64,000 nt of DNA, taken from assembly GCA_051294375.1 (NCBI GenBank), contig CM119268.1, positions 21,720,010 through 21,784,009 of the forward strand, written 5' to 3'. Positions 21,218 to 35,597 of this stretch are shown here, in pieces (positions within the stretch are counted from its first letter, which is position 1; each line of letters opens with the position of its first letter). Origin of the DNA: Paraspadella gotoi (taxonomy: Eukaryota > Chaetognatha). The notes under the pieces were generated by a model that had not been told where the DNA came from, did no database searches, and saw nothing but the letters and a program-made list of their open reading frames with translations. A program made the position numbers and the translations under genes.

Positions 21218-24200
21218 ACGATTCTTAATTCAGAATCGTTCCCACTGAAGAACAGTGAACCAAAGACAGTCGGGTTCTGTGCGGATGTGAAGTTAATCGC
21301 CGGATCGAATTTCTTCAGATCGAATTTTCGATCGGAATTTCCGTCCAAATCGAAAGACGTTTTGTAATCCTGTGAGAAGCGATAGTTGTTCAATGTCCAG
21401 CCCGAAAAAAGTATTTAATCTATTGTCACGTTTTATTTTCTTTATTCTTTTTCTAAACTCATTATTTGTCAAATTAAATATCAAATAATGTTCTTATCTA
21501 GCTTATCTAGATAGTAAAGCGTAGCAAAAATAATAAAATCAAGTAGAAACAAAATTAGAATAGTAGATCATGAACAGGCTTGTACCTGTGAAAAAAAAAA
21601 ATTTATTTTTCAATTTACGCATATTTATACGTAGTACTCACCATAGGAAATGTCAAAATTTTAAAATTTTTTTTTCTTATTTTAAAAAAAAAGATTCGAA
21701 TTCCTCACGAAAAGTTGAAATATAACTCTTTTTAAAAAATTATTTTATTAAGTGGGTCAAAATCCTAAAAAAACTATTATTATTAACCTATAATTAAATT
21801 TTAGTATAAAAAATATAGTTTTTAAAATTGTTAGCTAATTTTTGATTAAGACTTATATTTTCTTTTATTAACTTTTTATGAGGAATTCGAATCTGCTTTC
21901 AAAACTAAGAAAACATAATTTTAAAATTTTAACATTTTCTATGGTAAGTACTAAGTACTATGTATAAATATGGGCTTATGCGAAAATTGAGAAATTTTTT
22001 TAAAAAAATTTTATATATCAATGTTCTTTAGTCCAAGACTGTTCATGATTAACTATTTAAATTTTGATCTGCAACTTTCACTACGCCTTACTAGACAGTG
22101 TTAGGTAATGTTAGACCTTCCCCGATTTTATTATGATCTAGACTGACTCCTAAGATCCATTTCATACACGTTTCCTTTTTCCTGATAGTTTTTTGACCTG
22201 GTATACCGTTTGCTCCTCCCAAATATTGTTCTGACTTAAAAAAAAACGACTCACTAGACAAAGTTCCATCGAGTTTGACATTTCCCAGTTTATCTTTTGA
22301 TTTATGACTTTTCCAAAGCAGCATTCTGAAAAACTTGCCTGACCCGTAATTCCGGCCCTTGCCATTGCTTGTTTTGAAACCTATTCTCGCTCGCGAGACC
22401 CAGTCCTGTCATGTTTGGCCAGACTATACTCGCCTGACATGTTTGACCTGACTATACTCGCCTGACATGTTTGACCTGACTATACTCGCCTGACATGTTT
22501 GACCTGACTCCACTCGCCTGACATGTTTGACCTGACTATACTCGCCTGACATGTTGACCTGACTTACTCGCGCGCTGAACATGGTTTGACCTGACTATAC
22601 TCGCCCTGAACATGTTTGACCTGACTATACTCGCCTGACATTGATCCGACCCGACTGCGTCAATGGGCATCGGGATGTTGAGCTTCGTCTCGCAATTCTC
22701 CCGCGTGAAGTTGGAGGCGTCGATCGGTTGGACGGGCAAATCGGCGATTTTGAGGCACTCGTCGACGAGCGATTGGGCTGTTAAGAGGAGGAGGATGAAG
22801 AGGAGGACAACAACGAATGTACATATCAGATGTGTGAGGATTAATTTGGCTTTTGAAGGATAAAAAGAGTTAGGAATGCAAATTTAATGTTTTAAGCACC
22901 ATATGGAACCTGGTACAAAACAGAAAGCCCTCTACTTTGTCCGGTTTTTTAAAAAAATTACAATAGACGAGTCCTACTATAAGAGTTACTACTACTAGAG
23001 CTGCGTTTACTGTTATTTTAGGACCATTTAGCTCGCTTACAGCTACTTTGAAAAGGATAGAGTGAAGTTCAAAGCCAAAAACCGGAACCTCAGAGAATTT
23101 AAAAATCAGAAAACTTGAAAAAGCGATCTGAACTTTTTCTTGCTACTGGGGGCAATGATTTTGCAATATGATTTTGCAATAGGATGAGGGATGAGAGAAG
23201 CGGGTACTCAAAAAAAAATTATTAATTGTGATTATTTTGGCAGGTTAATGAAAATTGTATTCAAATCCGTCACAGAGCTAAGAAAATTCTTTTGAGTTTG
23301 GTTCCCGTGGATCTCCTTGTAATTCTTTATTAAAATCTATTACATTTGTTTCGTTGTTTTTTTTCACAAAAGTTTTCTTTCATATCTTACAAAAAAGGAC
23401 CGGGGTATTTAAAAAAAAACAATGATCTCGATAATAATTAAAAACAGCCTAACTGCATCGCTGACTGACTGACTTATTGACGCCAGCAATCTCACCTATT
23501 GTGCAGACGGGCGGCATGCTGTTCTCGATCTTCAGCATTGCATCCCAAATTTCTTTGAAAGTGAAACATCCAGGGTTGCACCTTTTAAAGATATGTACAG
23601 TTTGTTCCGTCTCTCTNNNNNNNNNNNNNNNNNNNNNNNNNAAGAGAGAGTATAATATTGTGTTTGCTTTAATGTAATTATTTTATTCTTTTTTCTTCTC
23701 TTCTTTTCAATGATTCTGTGGTTCTGATCTTTTGTTTTCTTGTACTAAATTAACTTTGTTTCATTTCTTTTAAAAATAACTAAATAAATTAAAACTATTA
23801 AATATCAGATTTATGGAGTGCATTTATAACACCAAACATAACTATGAACTGAAATTAACGATTTACAGCTAACCAAAGATAACAAGAATCAACAACAACA
23901 TAGAACTACACACACCAACAACAACCCAGACCTTCCTGCTTCGATCTCGCTCAATAACTTTCTCAACGCCTTCGTCTACGTCGGCAATTCCATGTCTTCA
24001 GCCGCCGGGCGTCGCTCAGCCGCGCCGCCTCTGAGCAGTCGTCAGCCAGCGACATGAAGCTGGCGCCGATAGCAGGCGGCCAGCGGCAGTGGACGGGAGT
24101 CGTCGACCGGCTGTCCGATGGCGTGCGCGCTGAGTGAGAGGGGGGAGGGGAGAGTAGGAAAGGAGTGAGAGAGGGGTAGGTGGGTAGAGAGAGAGGAGGG

Positions 24201-27200
24201 AGAGAAGGGAAGGGGGAGAGAGGGAGAGAGAGTGGGAGGGAGAGTAGGAGAATGGAGTGAGAGAGGGGCATAGGGTGGTGTTAGAGGAGAGAGGAGGGAG
24301 AGAAGGGGAAGAGGGGAGAGCGAGGAGATGGTGGGGAGGGAGAGTAGGAAGGAGTGAGAGAGGGGAGGGGTGGGTAGAGAGAGAGGAGGGAGAGAAGGGA
24401 AGTGGGGTAGAGAGGGAGAGAGATGTGAGGAGGGAGAGGGGGGAGGGAGAGAAGGGAATAAGGGAAAGAAGGGAGAGAAGGGAAAGAAGGGAGAGAAGGA
24501 AGAGAAGGGAAAGAAGGAATAGAAGGGAGAGAAGGGAGAAGAGAGCGGGAGGGAGAGGGGAGAGAAGGCGGAGAGAAGGAAGAAGGGAGTAGAAGGTAAA
24601 GAAGGGAGAGAGAGTGGGAGGGAGAGTGGAGAGAGGGGATAGAAGGGAAAGAAGGGAGAGAGGGGGCTAGGATGGATGAGGATGGGGTTATTCTTATTAA
24701 AAGTTAATACACTAAAAATATTTTTAAAATTTATATCAATTAACTAATTAATTTTAATTTAAAAATTGGTGAAAAAATATTTCATTAAGTAGGTTTTAAA
24801 TTTAAAAATAAACTATGTTTAGAAATGAAAATAAAAATTTGAAATATGAAAGAAATAACTATTGCAAATTTAAAATAACATTACAAAAAGGATTAAATAT
24901 TAATCTTATTCTTTAGCCACCGCGTTAAATTAGATTAATTAATTCAAATAGTTAAATAAAATTCATAGTTGTGACTAAAAAAGTGGCACGAGTTACTAAT
25001 GGCAAACCGATCCACCCGCGCCTCCATATATCCTCAGCGTGGCGTCAACAAAGGCTGAGATGGGGCCCGAAATTGTTCCTTTCCGACGCCGCGAAGTGAG
25101 TCCGGCCGTCTCAGCCGGCGTCATTAACGGCGTCGGCGTCGGCGCGAAGACCAGCGTCCGGTACGGAGAGCGGCGCCCTTTCCGCGCGGCTGCGTTGGTG
25201 GAGGCAGTGGCGCCGCGGAATCGTCGCTCGCCTGGTCGGGGGGGGAAGGGGTGGAATGGGGGAAAGTGGGGATTGGGGAAGTGGGGATTGGGGAAATGTG
25301 GGGATTGGGTAGTGGGGGATTGGGGAAGGTGGGGGTTGGGGTAAGTGGGGATGGGGAAAGTGGGGATTGGGGAGTGGGGATTGGGGAAAGTTGGGGATTT
25401 TGGGGGTATAGTGGGGGATTGGGGAAAAGTGGGGATTGGGGAAAGGGGGGATTGGGGAGATGGGGGATTGGGAAGTGGGGATTGCCGTGAGTTTTTATAT
25501 TAAGTAAGTCAGTTTATGAACTCACCCTCAATGTATACATATTGTATATTCACACGCCAACCCCGTCATGTCTTATGCTACCCGACGCCACGCTAAGCTT
25601 TCTCCAAGTTTCATTACGAGTTTTTTAAACTTCTTCGTTTTCCGCGCTACGACGGCGTCTGAACAGCGGTCGGTCGTCTTTGGCGCTTAAAATCAGGCGG
25701 AACAAGTCAGGCTTTTGATATGAAGTTGGAATTGGGCGGAAATTATCGTGCGACAGATGGACCAAGACAGATTTACGCTATTATAGGTTAGCACGCGATA
25801 GATTGTTCAGCAACTGTTCTTATTACCCAGGCCTAACTTAGGCTTTTAATCCTAAGAAAACAGTATTATTATTGTAGCAGTGTACCTACAATAATGAGCC
25901 ACGGCAATAATCAAATACTGAAAGCACTATGCCAGTATTCAGTAATGCACGGTAAGGCGGGCCCAAATTGTACACTTTTTTAATAACTTTTAATTGTTCT
26001 CTCAAAGAAATTCGCTTTTTTTCCTTCATTACTAAATCGATTTTTTAATGGCACTTTTTGAATTCGTTCCATGTGGGTTGTTGGCACTGAAGCTTTTAAA
26101 TTTTATTAATATATAACAACTGACAAAATATATTTTTTTCAAAAAATTAGTTTTTAAGAAGCGGATTCCTATAGAGCTTGAAAAGTTAAAATAATTAGTT
26201 GTACTACAATTTTAATTAAAATTTTTGACAAGAAATTGTGTTAAAACAGAAAAAACATTAAAAAAATCATCATCATCATCATGAATTGGCTGAATTTATA
26301 GTTTTTAAAATTTTATCAATAACATAAAAAATTTAAAAAATTTGTATTTTAACCTTTATCTATTTAAAAGCTCTATCAGAAATCATAAAAAAAATGAAAA
26401 ATTCAAAAAAAATTTTTAAACTGTTATATAATGAATAAATATATCTTTAATATGCTTCCGTGCGCTTATTATAAGATATTTTTTTTAAATTAATTTTTAT
26501 TTTCATAATTCTCCTCAAAGTCACTTTTATCATTATTTATTTGAAGAGAAACTTTCTAGTTTTGCAAACCTGTTCCGGCTAATGCACGGTGCATTGTTGT
26601 GCAAGCGTAAAAGAACATTTAATCAATTAAGATCCTTACCATGTAACATAAACTCGCTTCCTGTTTTCGTCAATATATATTTTGTTACCATTTCTTCAGC
26701 CAATTCTACAATAAATATACACTAAATTGTTGACGAAAAAAAAAATCCAGTTGAAATTCGACAAGGAACGGGTAATTGGCCCCTTGGAAAAAAAAAAAAA
26801 AAAATTTCGGGCCCGAAAAAATAGAATTTTGGCGAATAAGACTAAAAACAATCAAACGAGTTTTTTTCTTTTTTTGTCTTTAATCAGTTTGCTGACTCGT
26901 TGAACCAGTAATTTTGCAAGTTACTAATGCGTTTTTCCGCCTCAATGAACGGAAACTGGTTTTTAAATTCGGTTTCAGTAAAATCGTTTGTCGTTTTTCT
27001 GAAGAGCGATAAATCCGTTCGATTAGCGATTGTAGAGCGGAAGTTCTTTCTTCTTAAACTTGTGAGATTTTGTTAATTTTGTGAGATAAATATACAATTT
27101 GACAAGTTTTATCTAAAAACTGTAGTTTTTTGACTCCACTCTGTTTATTGATAAAAATCTTATAGCAGAGATTTAAATTATTTTATTTTTTATTATAGAT

Positions 27201-30200
27201 CAACGAATTTACGTGTATTTTTTGACATAAGAAGCAAGGTTTTTCTTTTCATAACATAATTTAATTAACAACTTAAGATAATTAAATCTCATGACGTAAG
27301 TTGTTTTAATTCTAATGGTTAATTGTTCTTATAAATCATTTTTCATTGTTTTTGCATTCTTATATTCATATTCGCAGTGCAACTGTCTTTTAATAAAAAA
27401 AAAATTAAGTGTTGATTTTTAATTAAAAAAAAATAAAATTCAGTTCAATATGAACGTTTGTCTTTAATGTAAAAACTTCATTTTTTGACTTTTTACAAGG
27501 AGATCATTACTAATGATTAGGAATCATCCTAAATATATTTTAATAGTATATATACTAATTATATCTAATGCTAAAATGAATATGTCTCAACTAGAATCTG
27601 CTTCGTCGCGACAGTTTTACTTTTTTTTCGATACCTCCTCCTGCCTCGCTTCTCCTCCTTCCTCTCTCCCTCCTCCTCTGCCAGTGATCCAAGAATCCTT
27701 CACTCTGTCTGCCATTTCTCCGCTTCGACACAAAGGGAAATCAAGTCCGCCATCCTTTATCTGTCTCCGTCTCGTTTGGACATTTGGAGAAGCGCTCTGG
27801 AGATCGAGGTGATTATGATGAATCTGTGAATGGAAGGAGAAATGGTAAACTAAAAATAGCTAAAAATATAAAAATACTAAAAATATTAAATATTAAAAAT
27901 TCTAAATCTAAATATAAAATAATACTAAAGTAGCTAAAAATCTAAAACTAAAAATAACTAAAAATACGTAAAAATACTAAAAATACTAAAAATAACTAAA
28001 TACTAAAATTACTGAAAATTACTAAAATTACTGAAAATATTAAAAATTTGAATAGGGAGACTAGGCTGATGCAGATTAACTCAGCTCCTCTAAGTTTTTA
28101 TATAGCGTATTAAAGCTTGTAGATATTTTTTTTTACAATGGATAAATCATTAAGTGTAGTTAGGCAAGGTTTGTAGACGACGCCAAATAAAATAGAATTA
28201 AATAAAGAGGTTCTATAAATCTTACAAGCTAAGTTTATTACTAATAGTAGGACGGGGTGAATTGGACGTGAGCCATATATATTCTTTGCACTGTTTAAAT
28301 GACCGGTTTTCAGTGCCGTTGGCAAACTCGAAATTCCAATAATTTGTTTTTAAATTTATTTTTGGTAATGGGAAGGCAGTTTATCTTTACTCAAGAACTA
28401 TGTGGTAATATGGGGAAAATGCATCATAGATGATCATTATTAATCTAAACTCTTACTTGATGCTAAAGAAAATTTAAGTAAAATTTTCATGATTGAACTT
28501 CCAACTATTATCCTTTGGTGATTGAGATTCAAAAAAATTATCTTATTTTAAATACGCAAATAATGAATAAAAAATCAAAGATTATAAAGCCAACTACTGC
28601 AACATTGCAAAATGAATAATTTTATGAAAAAATATACTTGTTTAGGGTTTAAATTGATAAATGCAATTACCAACATTTTTCTTTTTAACCAATTTTTTAA
28701 AAAATTATATTTACAATTAATTAATTTAATTGTAATTTAATTTCAATATATTTAATAATTTAATATTTCATACGGTAAATTGGATGACGTTTGAAACTAT
28801 CCTTCGCAGATATTAATTTTTTCTCCCAAAAACTTGGTGAAGTTCGATCGATCCAAGGTCGAGAATCACAGATGCCGAGGTCGAGAGGTGCAGCAGGTGG
28901 GAGAGGATGCATCCGGCCCACTTCTATTAGCACCTCCGGCCAGCCTTGACGGCACCACGCCGAGATTCGCCACTACCACCGTAGACTCCGCTTCACGCTC
29001 AACTCCTTCAACATTGATCTGCCGCATTCGTCCGTCGCAAAATCGCCGCACTCGTCACGCATTCTTTGCCGCAACCTTGAACACTGCTCCCTGACCGCAA
29101 CTTTTCTCCGTCGCCTTAAGCGGCTGCAGTTGCGGCAACCGCCGCGACTCGCCGCACTCTCCCGCTGCAGGCCGGCGCAGGAGAATTCGAAAGCGAGAAG
29201 CGGAGATCGAAGGAACAAAAGGAGAAGGCGGACGACGCGATGCGTCGACTTGTCAGTTGAGACTCGGAAAAGGAGAAGCGTGAGAGATATGAAAGCCGAG
29301 GAAGCGATTCGCTGCTGAGAATGAGAAAGCGAAAATGCCGAGAAGCGGGTAAGTTCGTCGAAGCAGCGACGGTGAAGACTGAAAAGAGGAATTGAAGTCT
29401 GTTGTCGAAAAGATTTGCAATTGTTATAAATGAATAATTAATTTGACTAATGCGAACATTTGTCTTAATCGTTATAAAGTTATAATTTTTTAGCTTTTAG
29501 TTCCTACGGAGAAAATAGTTTGAGTGTTTAGAAATAGAACTACATGAAATATGAGGATGATAATAATGATGATGATTGATGTCATTTAACTCAAGTAACA
29601 TATTTTTTTATATGTTGGTATAAAACTGATAATTCAATCGAATGTCAATCTAACAAGAGTTCTTCGAGCGACTGACTCGATTTCTTCAGGCTTCCACTCC
29701 ACTCGTTTCCATCAACCGGACGAACTTTTCCCATGACATTCCAGCAAAATTCGCACTTTCAAAGATTTCAGTCAAGTTGAGTGTCTGATTGACGTTCGGG
29801 TTCTGTAAAAGGTGAGTGAAAAGCGCAATAAGGTCTCTGGAAGGAGGGGGAAAAACAATGAGAGCTGCTGGAAATTGGTAAATGCAATTGGGTTCTGGAA
29901 GGGCACATCAGACAAGTCTGCCAGCCAAAAAAATATAGGTTTACAGGCTTGCGGGAGCGAGGCGAACTCAGTTTGGTATCTTCTTAATCAAGATGAGGTT
30001 TGCACTTTACAGGCAAGAAGCCCTTTCTACTCTTTATCTGAATATCCTTTCAAAAAAAAATCTCGTTGGAGTCAAAAAGAATAATATCAAAACATAAATT
30101 AATGTTTCTCCGACCCCCGTATTTGCAACTAGTGTCTTTCAAACATTCACTAAAACGACTTCCTCAATCCTCACTCTTTCCGATTCTTAAGCGCTCACCT

Positions 30201-31848
30201 TTTCCGAAGTCCCTCGGAACTCAAAATGAAAAACATTTTAACAAATTTGCTTTTTCCAATTTGGTTCCGTTGTCTTCCATTTGTTCGTTGTTCCACAATT
30301 GTCCGTTGTTCCAATTTGTGGCCGTTGTTCACTCGATTCTATCAACTGAAACCATTTTTCCCGCCATTTGTAACATCCGATACATTCCCGTTTGCCGACG
30401 CATTCCCTTCACTTGCCCGAGATATCCGTTCCTTGACAGGTGCTTGCCGCGCAATCCCCTCCAAATCACTCCGGGTAAACCGCCGGTGCTGCCAGCCGGT
30501 GTCCTCCGTCTGTTGCGCGGTGAGCTCCGTCGTTGCCGGTGCAGCCTCCGTCTGTTGGTCGGTTCGCAACCTCCGTCTATTGCGCGTAGCAGCTCCGTCT
30601 GTTGCGTTGCAACTCCCTCCGTTGCGGTGCACTTCCGCCGTCTGAAACGTTTACATCAAATATTGGGAGGTAAATTAATGTCCTGTTGAAAGCTTGCGGG
30701 TCTTGCGACGGTATCAATGGCAGTAAAAGGTATGCAACGTCTCTGCAAAGTCGGACAGATAGCTTCTTACTAAATCAACGAATGAATTTTTTTTATTGTT
30801 GTCCAATTTCATTACAGAAAAAAAAGGGTTTTTTACTGTGAATAAAAATCCCCTTTTAAACGATAGAGACTGTAAACGGAGTTCGGATGAGCACCTTTTC
30901 GATTTATGTCGGTTCTTCTGTAACTCTTATGAACGACGATGACGACGGCGACGGTGACGGCGACGATGACGACGACGATGACCCAAACGATTTTGGAAAA
31001 TGTTCATCCTGAAAAGGGTAGAAAGGAAAGAAAAGAAAGAGAAGAAAAGAAGAAACATTTAGGGCAAATATGAGAATAAAAGAACAAAAATGAAAGTTTA
31101 AAGAAAGGAAAAGAGAATAAGATTTATAAAATTTTAAAAATTATAAAAACAACAAAAAACAAAACAACAAGAACACACAAAAAACTCGGTGACATAGCAA
31201 CACAGAAAAAAAAAACTTTAGAAGCAAATTAATTAAGAAAGGAAAAAAAGCAACTTTATTCGCAACCTCCCTGCCCCCCCCCCCTGCGAATCGCGTAGAA
31301 ACTCGAACTGAAAATTTTAATTTCGAATTTTGGGAAAACAGAAAAATTCGATTTTGCAGAAATCGATTGACGGAAATTGAAACTTGCAATAACGACGCGA
31401 CGACGACGACGAACGACGACAGGGACCGACGCAAAAATTTTACTCTACGAATTCAATGGAGGAAACACAATATTTAATCCGACTCTCGAGTTATATTGTC
31501 GTCGTTGTCGTCGTCATCTTTGTCGTCATTGTCGTCGTCGTCTTTGTCGTCGTCATAGTCGTCGTCGTCTTTGTCGTCGTCGACATCGTTCATTGCGATC
31601 AAATGACTTTATTCTCACCAGGTGGTTAGGAAATTAAAAGAAATAATTGATATGGTACAGCGCCAGTAGCGGTGACCTGTCTTAGTTAAAGATAAAGGGT
31701 TTTATCAAATTTAAGTTTTACTTGACCTGTATGAGGCTTAGATTTAAGATTTATAAAAAATATATTATTACATTAGTTTATTTTTCGGAAAAAAAAAGTC
31801 AATTTGTGTCTGTCTATCTATCTATCTATCTATTATATCTATCTATCT

Positions 31849-31886
<38 letters not shown>

Positions 31887-33107
31887 ATCTCTCATCTACG
31901 CTATGTTATCCCGAATAATAAAAAGAAATTATTTATCGCAAAATCATTTTGTGTTGAAGCCGTTTTAATTAGAACTGTTTCGTATTTTAATAACTTATAA
32001 CAACATTTCATTCATTACATAGAAATAAAACCCCGAAAAGCGTAAAGTGAACTTCACAATTCGACAAGGCTTTAACGAATGTACAGGGTGAACCAAATAA
32101 AAGAAGTCGATCTAAAAAAAAACGCGCGTGATGCGCAATTCTTTTTTTCAGAAAAATCCAAACTTTAAATAATTGGTCAAAAAAAAAATTATATGTCCCC
32201 AACAACTAGAATTTAAATAATGACTATTTTCTAATTTATATCACAATACATCTAAACATTTTAACAAATTTTTTTAAAAATGCCGTAAAAATTACTTGAA
32301 TAAATTAAAGCCGTTTTATCGATAATAAGAATTGCCAAATATTTATTAAAAGTAATGTTCTTTACGTGGATTAAAAAAAAACTTAGAACTAAGTTACATT
32401 TCACTTTGGTCGAACGCGATTTTAAGCTTAAAAAAATAAAAAAATAGTTAAGACTTTTCCATGCGATGCTAAGTTCAAAATTAAACCTAAAACGACTGGA
32501 TCCGTTTCCGAGACAAGGCATGCTTGTTTTTTTTATCGGTACAGGGTGATTTTTGTATTAATTCAACACAAAAGCTTGTATCCATGTTATTGCTACTTCA
32601 TTTTGGCGCTCGATCTAAATTTTATGAAAATAAACAAAAAGACAGAGAAAAAAGACACAAAATAAAAAGTATTTTAATTAATATTTTTGTAATCATCGTG
32701 GTCGATATTTGTTTTTAAAAAAAATTTTTGCATAGAATGCATGTCATGGTTATTGGTTAATCATTATCAGTTCATCATTATATCTTTTATTTCATTAAGT
32801 CGGTCGTATCATGCGTTCATCTTGTTTTTTTTATGCACCACATTTAGACATTTTAAAAATTTAAAAAAAAAATGACTTGCGTTTGACACAATTAAAAAGA
32901 GTGAGACAAAGCATATCTTGTGTAAAGAGGCAGAAAGACAAATTGATATGAAAAAATATCGGAGAAAGAGAAATACAAGAAATCTTGACGAATACATTAA
33001 TGTAAAAAGAGAAGGATACACTTTTTGTCGAATATACTGATAACAAAGCGATGTAAGGTTTCTTTTGTTTTGCATATAGAAAGCTGAGGGGAGAGAGAGA
33101 GAGAGAG

Positions 33108-33149
<42 letters not shown>

Positions 33150-35499
33150 AAAGTAAGGGGAGAAGCGTAATTGGCCATACATTAATAAAAATAGAAGCTG
33201 CATTTATGTTCTTGGTTTTTTGGCGGTTGAATTTTTTTATTCATAAACATTAAAAAAAGATATTTCCATTCATATCTAGCTCATGCAACGTTTTTCCTTT
33301 AAAATCATATTCAATGAAAGAAATTTCTCATCTTTATTCATTTAAGCCACCTGAATCAAAAATTTTACCTTTGATTTGACAAATAAAATTAAAAATGTCG
33401 CGAATAAGAATAAAAAGAATAATCTTTGTCAGAAAACGAGTTACATTTAATTTTCTATTTATCGCTTACAAATCATGGTCATATTTTCTAAAAGCATCCA
33501 TTTCAGTTTAAATTCGGAATCAAGTTTGTTTTTAGGTTTAAGGATTAGGTTAAGAGTCGGGTATAAATTTAAAAGAAAAAATTAAGGTTAAAAAAAGGTA
33601 AAAATGAAGTGCTTTCGGAAAATCGTACCAGTATGTTTCTTTTTTTTTGCCCATCTCTTCCTCATCGTTTATCCTCTCTTCCTCCTCCTCCTCCTCTCCT
33701 CTCGCTCTCACTCAAAGTCACTCCTCTACTCCTCATCGTCGTTTCTCTGCTCCTCAAACTCTGCTCCTCTTTTCCTTTTGAATTTCCGACGTGGAGCATC
33801 GATGTTGCGATCCTAAAAATAAAAGAAATGAAAAGAAAAGATGCAGATAACTAATAACTAATAATCCTCGACTGATCATTGTTTTCACAAGCCTCATTTC
33901 ATCCCCTCCTTTGCATATTATTAGCTATCTTAAGACCGAGTAAAAATATCATTTACTATTCGTTTCCTTGTATTACGTGACTAGACATGAAACGTCTCTT
34001 GTTAAGTGGAATATGTGTGATTATATAAACATAAGTAATATAGAATAACAGACAGACATATAAACCTACCGGTCCTTCGCGTTCCCTGCTGTCTCTGTTG
34101 CTGCTGCAGTTCCACTCCCGACATCTGCTGCTGGTGCTGCTGCAGCGCCTCGTTATCGTCCTCCGGGCAGAGGACGTTGAGGATGTAGTCGGTGAGGAGA
34201 GGCGCGACCTTGGGGAGTCGGCGTCGACGGCTCGAAGGATGTTGACGAGCGATTCCAGGGTCGAGAGGCTCATCTCCGCCGTCAGGGCTGTGGAAGGGGT
34301 GAAGGGGTGGAGTGGGGGGTGTAGAAGGTTGTTGGTTGATCCTAGAGAATGGGATTAAATGACCCAGGCCTTTTGCTTTAAAATTCAACTTAAAATAAAC
34401 AAATACATGTAAGCAGATTTTCAAAATCAAAATTAGATTGACTCTCTTATTTATTAGAAGACACAATTTCGAGAGCTAAACCTAATTTTTAACTATTAAA
34501 ACTCCATTTTTATTTAGCTTTTAAACTCAAAATTTAAACTAACTTTGGTGTAAGGAATAACAGTGGTAAGATAAGACGAATGCTTTTCATTGGATGTCGA
34601 AGATTTTCGTTTGTTTTGTTTCTGCTTTTCGCCGCTTCGAGGCGCGACGTCATCGCCTGACGCCTTTTGTTTTGGACAGACAAAAGGACAGTCACGAATT
34701 GATTCTTCAATTCCTGAGAATTAAAAAAAAATTGACGAAAAATAAAGTTTTGTCTTATTTCTATGAAAATATAGAAATGATCTCGTAGCTGAGTTTTCCT
34801 TCACGTTAACGTCTTAATTCTGTTTTTATATGAAATATAGTTCTCATAAAGAAAAAAGTTACAAATAAATATTCTATGCGCGTAAAATTATAACAAATAA
34901 TGTGGAACCATACTGAACATTGAACAACAACATTTTAAGGATTTTTTATGAAAAGTTTTAGTGCCGATTTAATCGGATATTTCAATGATATTTAATATTT
35001 CAATGACTTTTGTTACTAATCAACGAGCAAACACAAAAGGGCAAAAACGACAAAAAAAAAAAAAACAAAAAAAAAAAAAAAAAAAAACACACAAAAAAAC
35101 AGCGACTTTAATAATATTTAAAAGAATCAAAACAATTTTTCTAATCTCACTTTAGGCTTAAGCATAACTTAATCTCAACTTAAGCCATTGTCCTCAATTA
35201 ATTAACTTATTTTTTCGAACTCGAGCTCAATTAATGAACTTACTTTTCGAACTCGAGCTCATTAATGAACTTACCTTTTCGAACTCGAGCTCAATTAATG
35301 AACTTACCTTTTCGAACTCCAGCTCGTCCTTCTCGCCACTCATCAATCAGAGTCTCTGAATTTTCTTTGATTCGCGATTCGATCTCAGACACATTTGTTT
35401 AAGCGCCCCACACGAGAGGCGCTCCAGGCCTAAATGGTTTTAACAAAATAGCATCAGGATTTTCGAGGTTATCCGTAAATAAAATATACTCACTTAAAC

Positions 35500-35597
<98 letters not shown>

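Larger units (their letters stand above)
23934..25687 (-). pseudogene. Ankyrin-RING gene exons, inverted duplicate in the left arm
   Basis: Mirrors of three exons of the gene at 49.5-52.4 kb: about 25582-25687, about 25046-25231 and about 23934-24129. Heavily affected by indels. The terminal RING exon is not present in this orientation because homology ends at 23668. Confidence 0.65.

Noticed and set aside
22395-22640. CRISPR-like array (28-bp repeats)
   Set aside because: Units are head-to-tail with no spacers, in a eukaryotic intron; it is a minisatellite.
32082-32552. Two TACAGGGTGA motifs as transposon terminal repeats
   Set aside because: Both are in the same orientation and no target duplication is visible, so they do not define one element.
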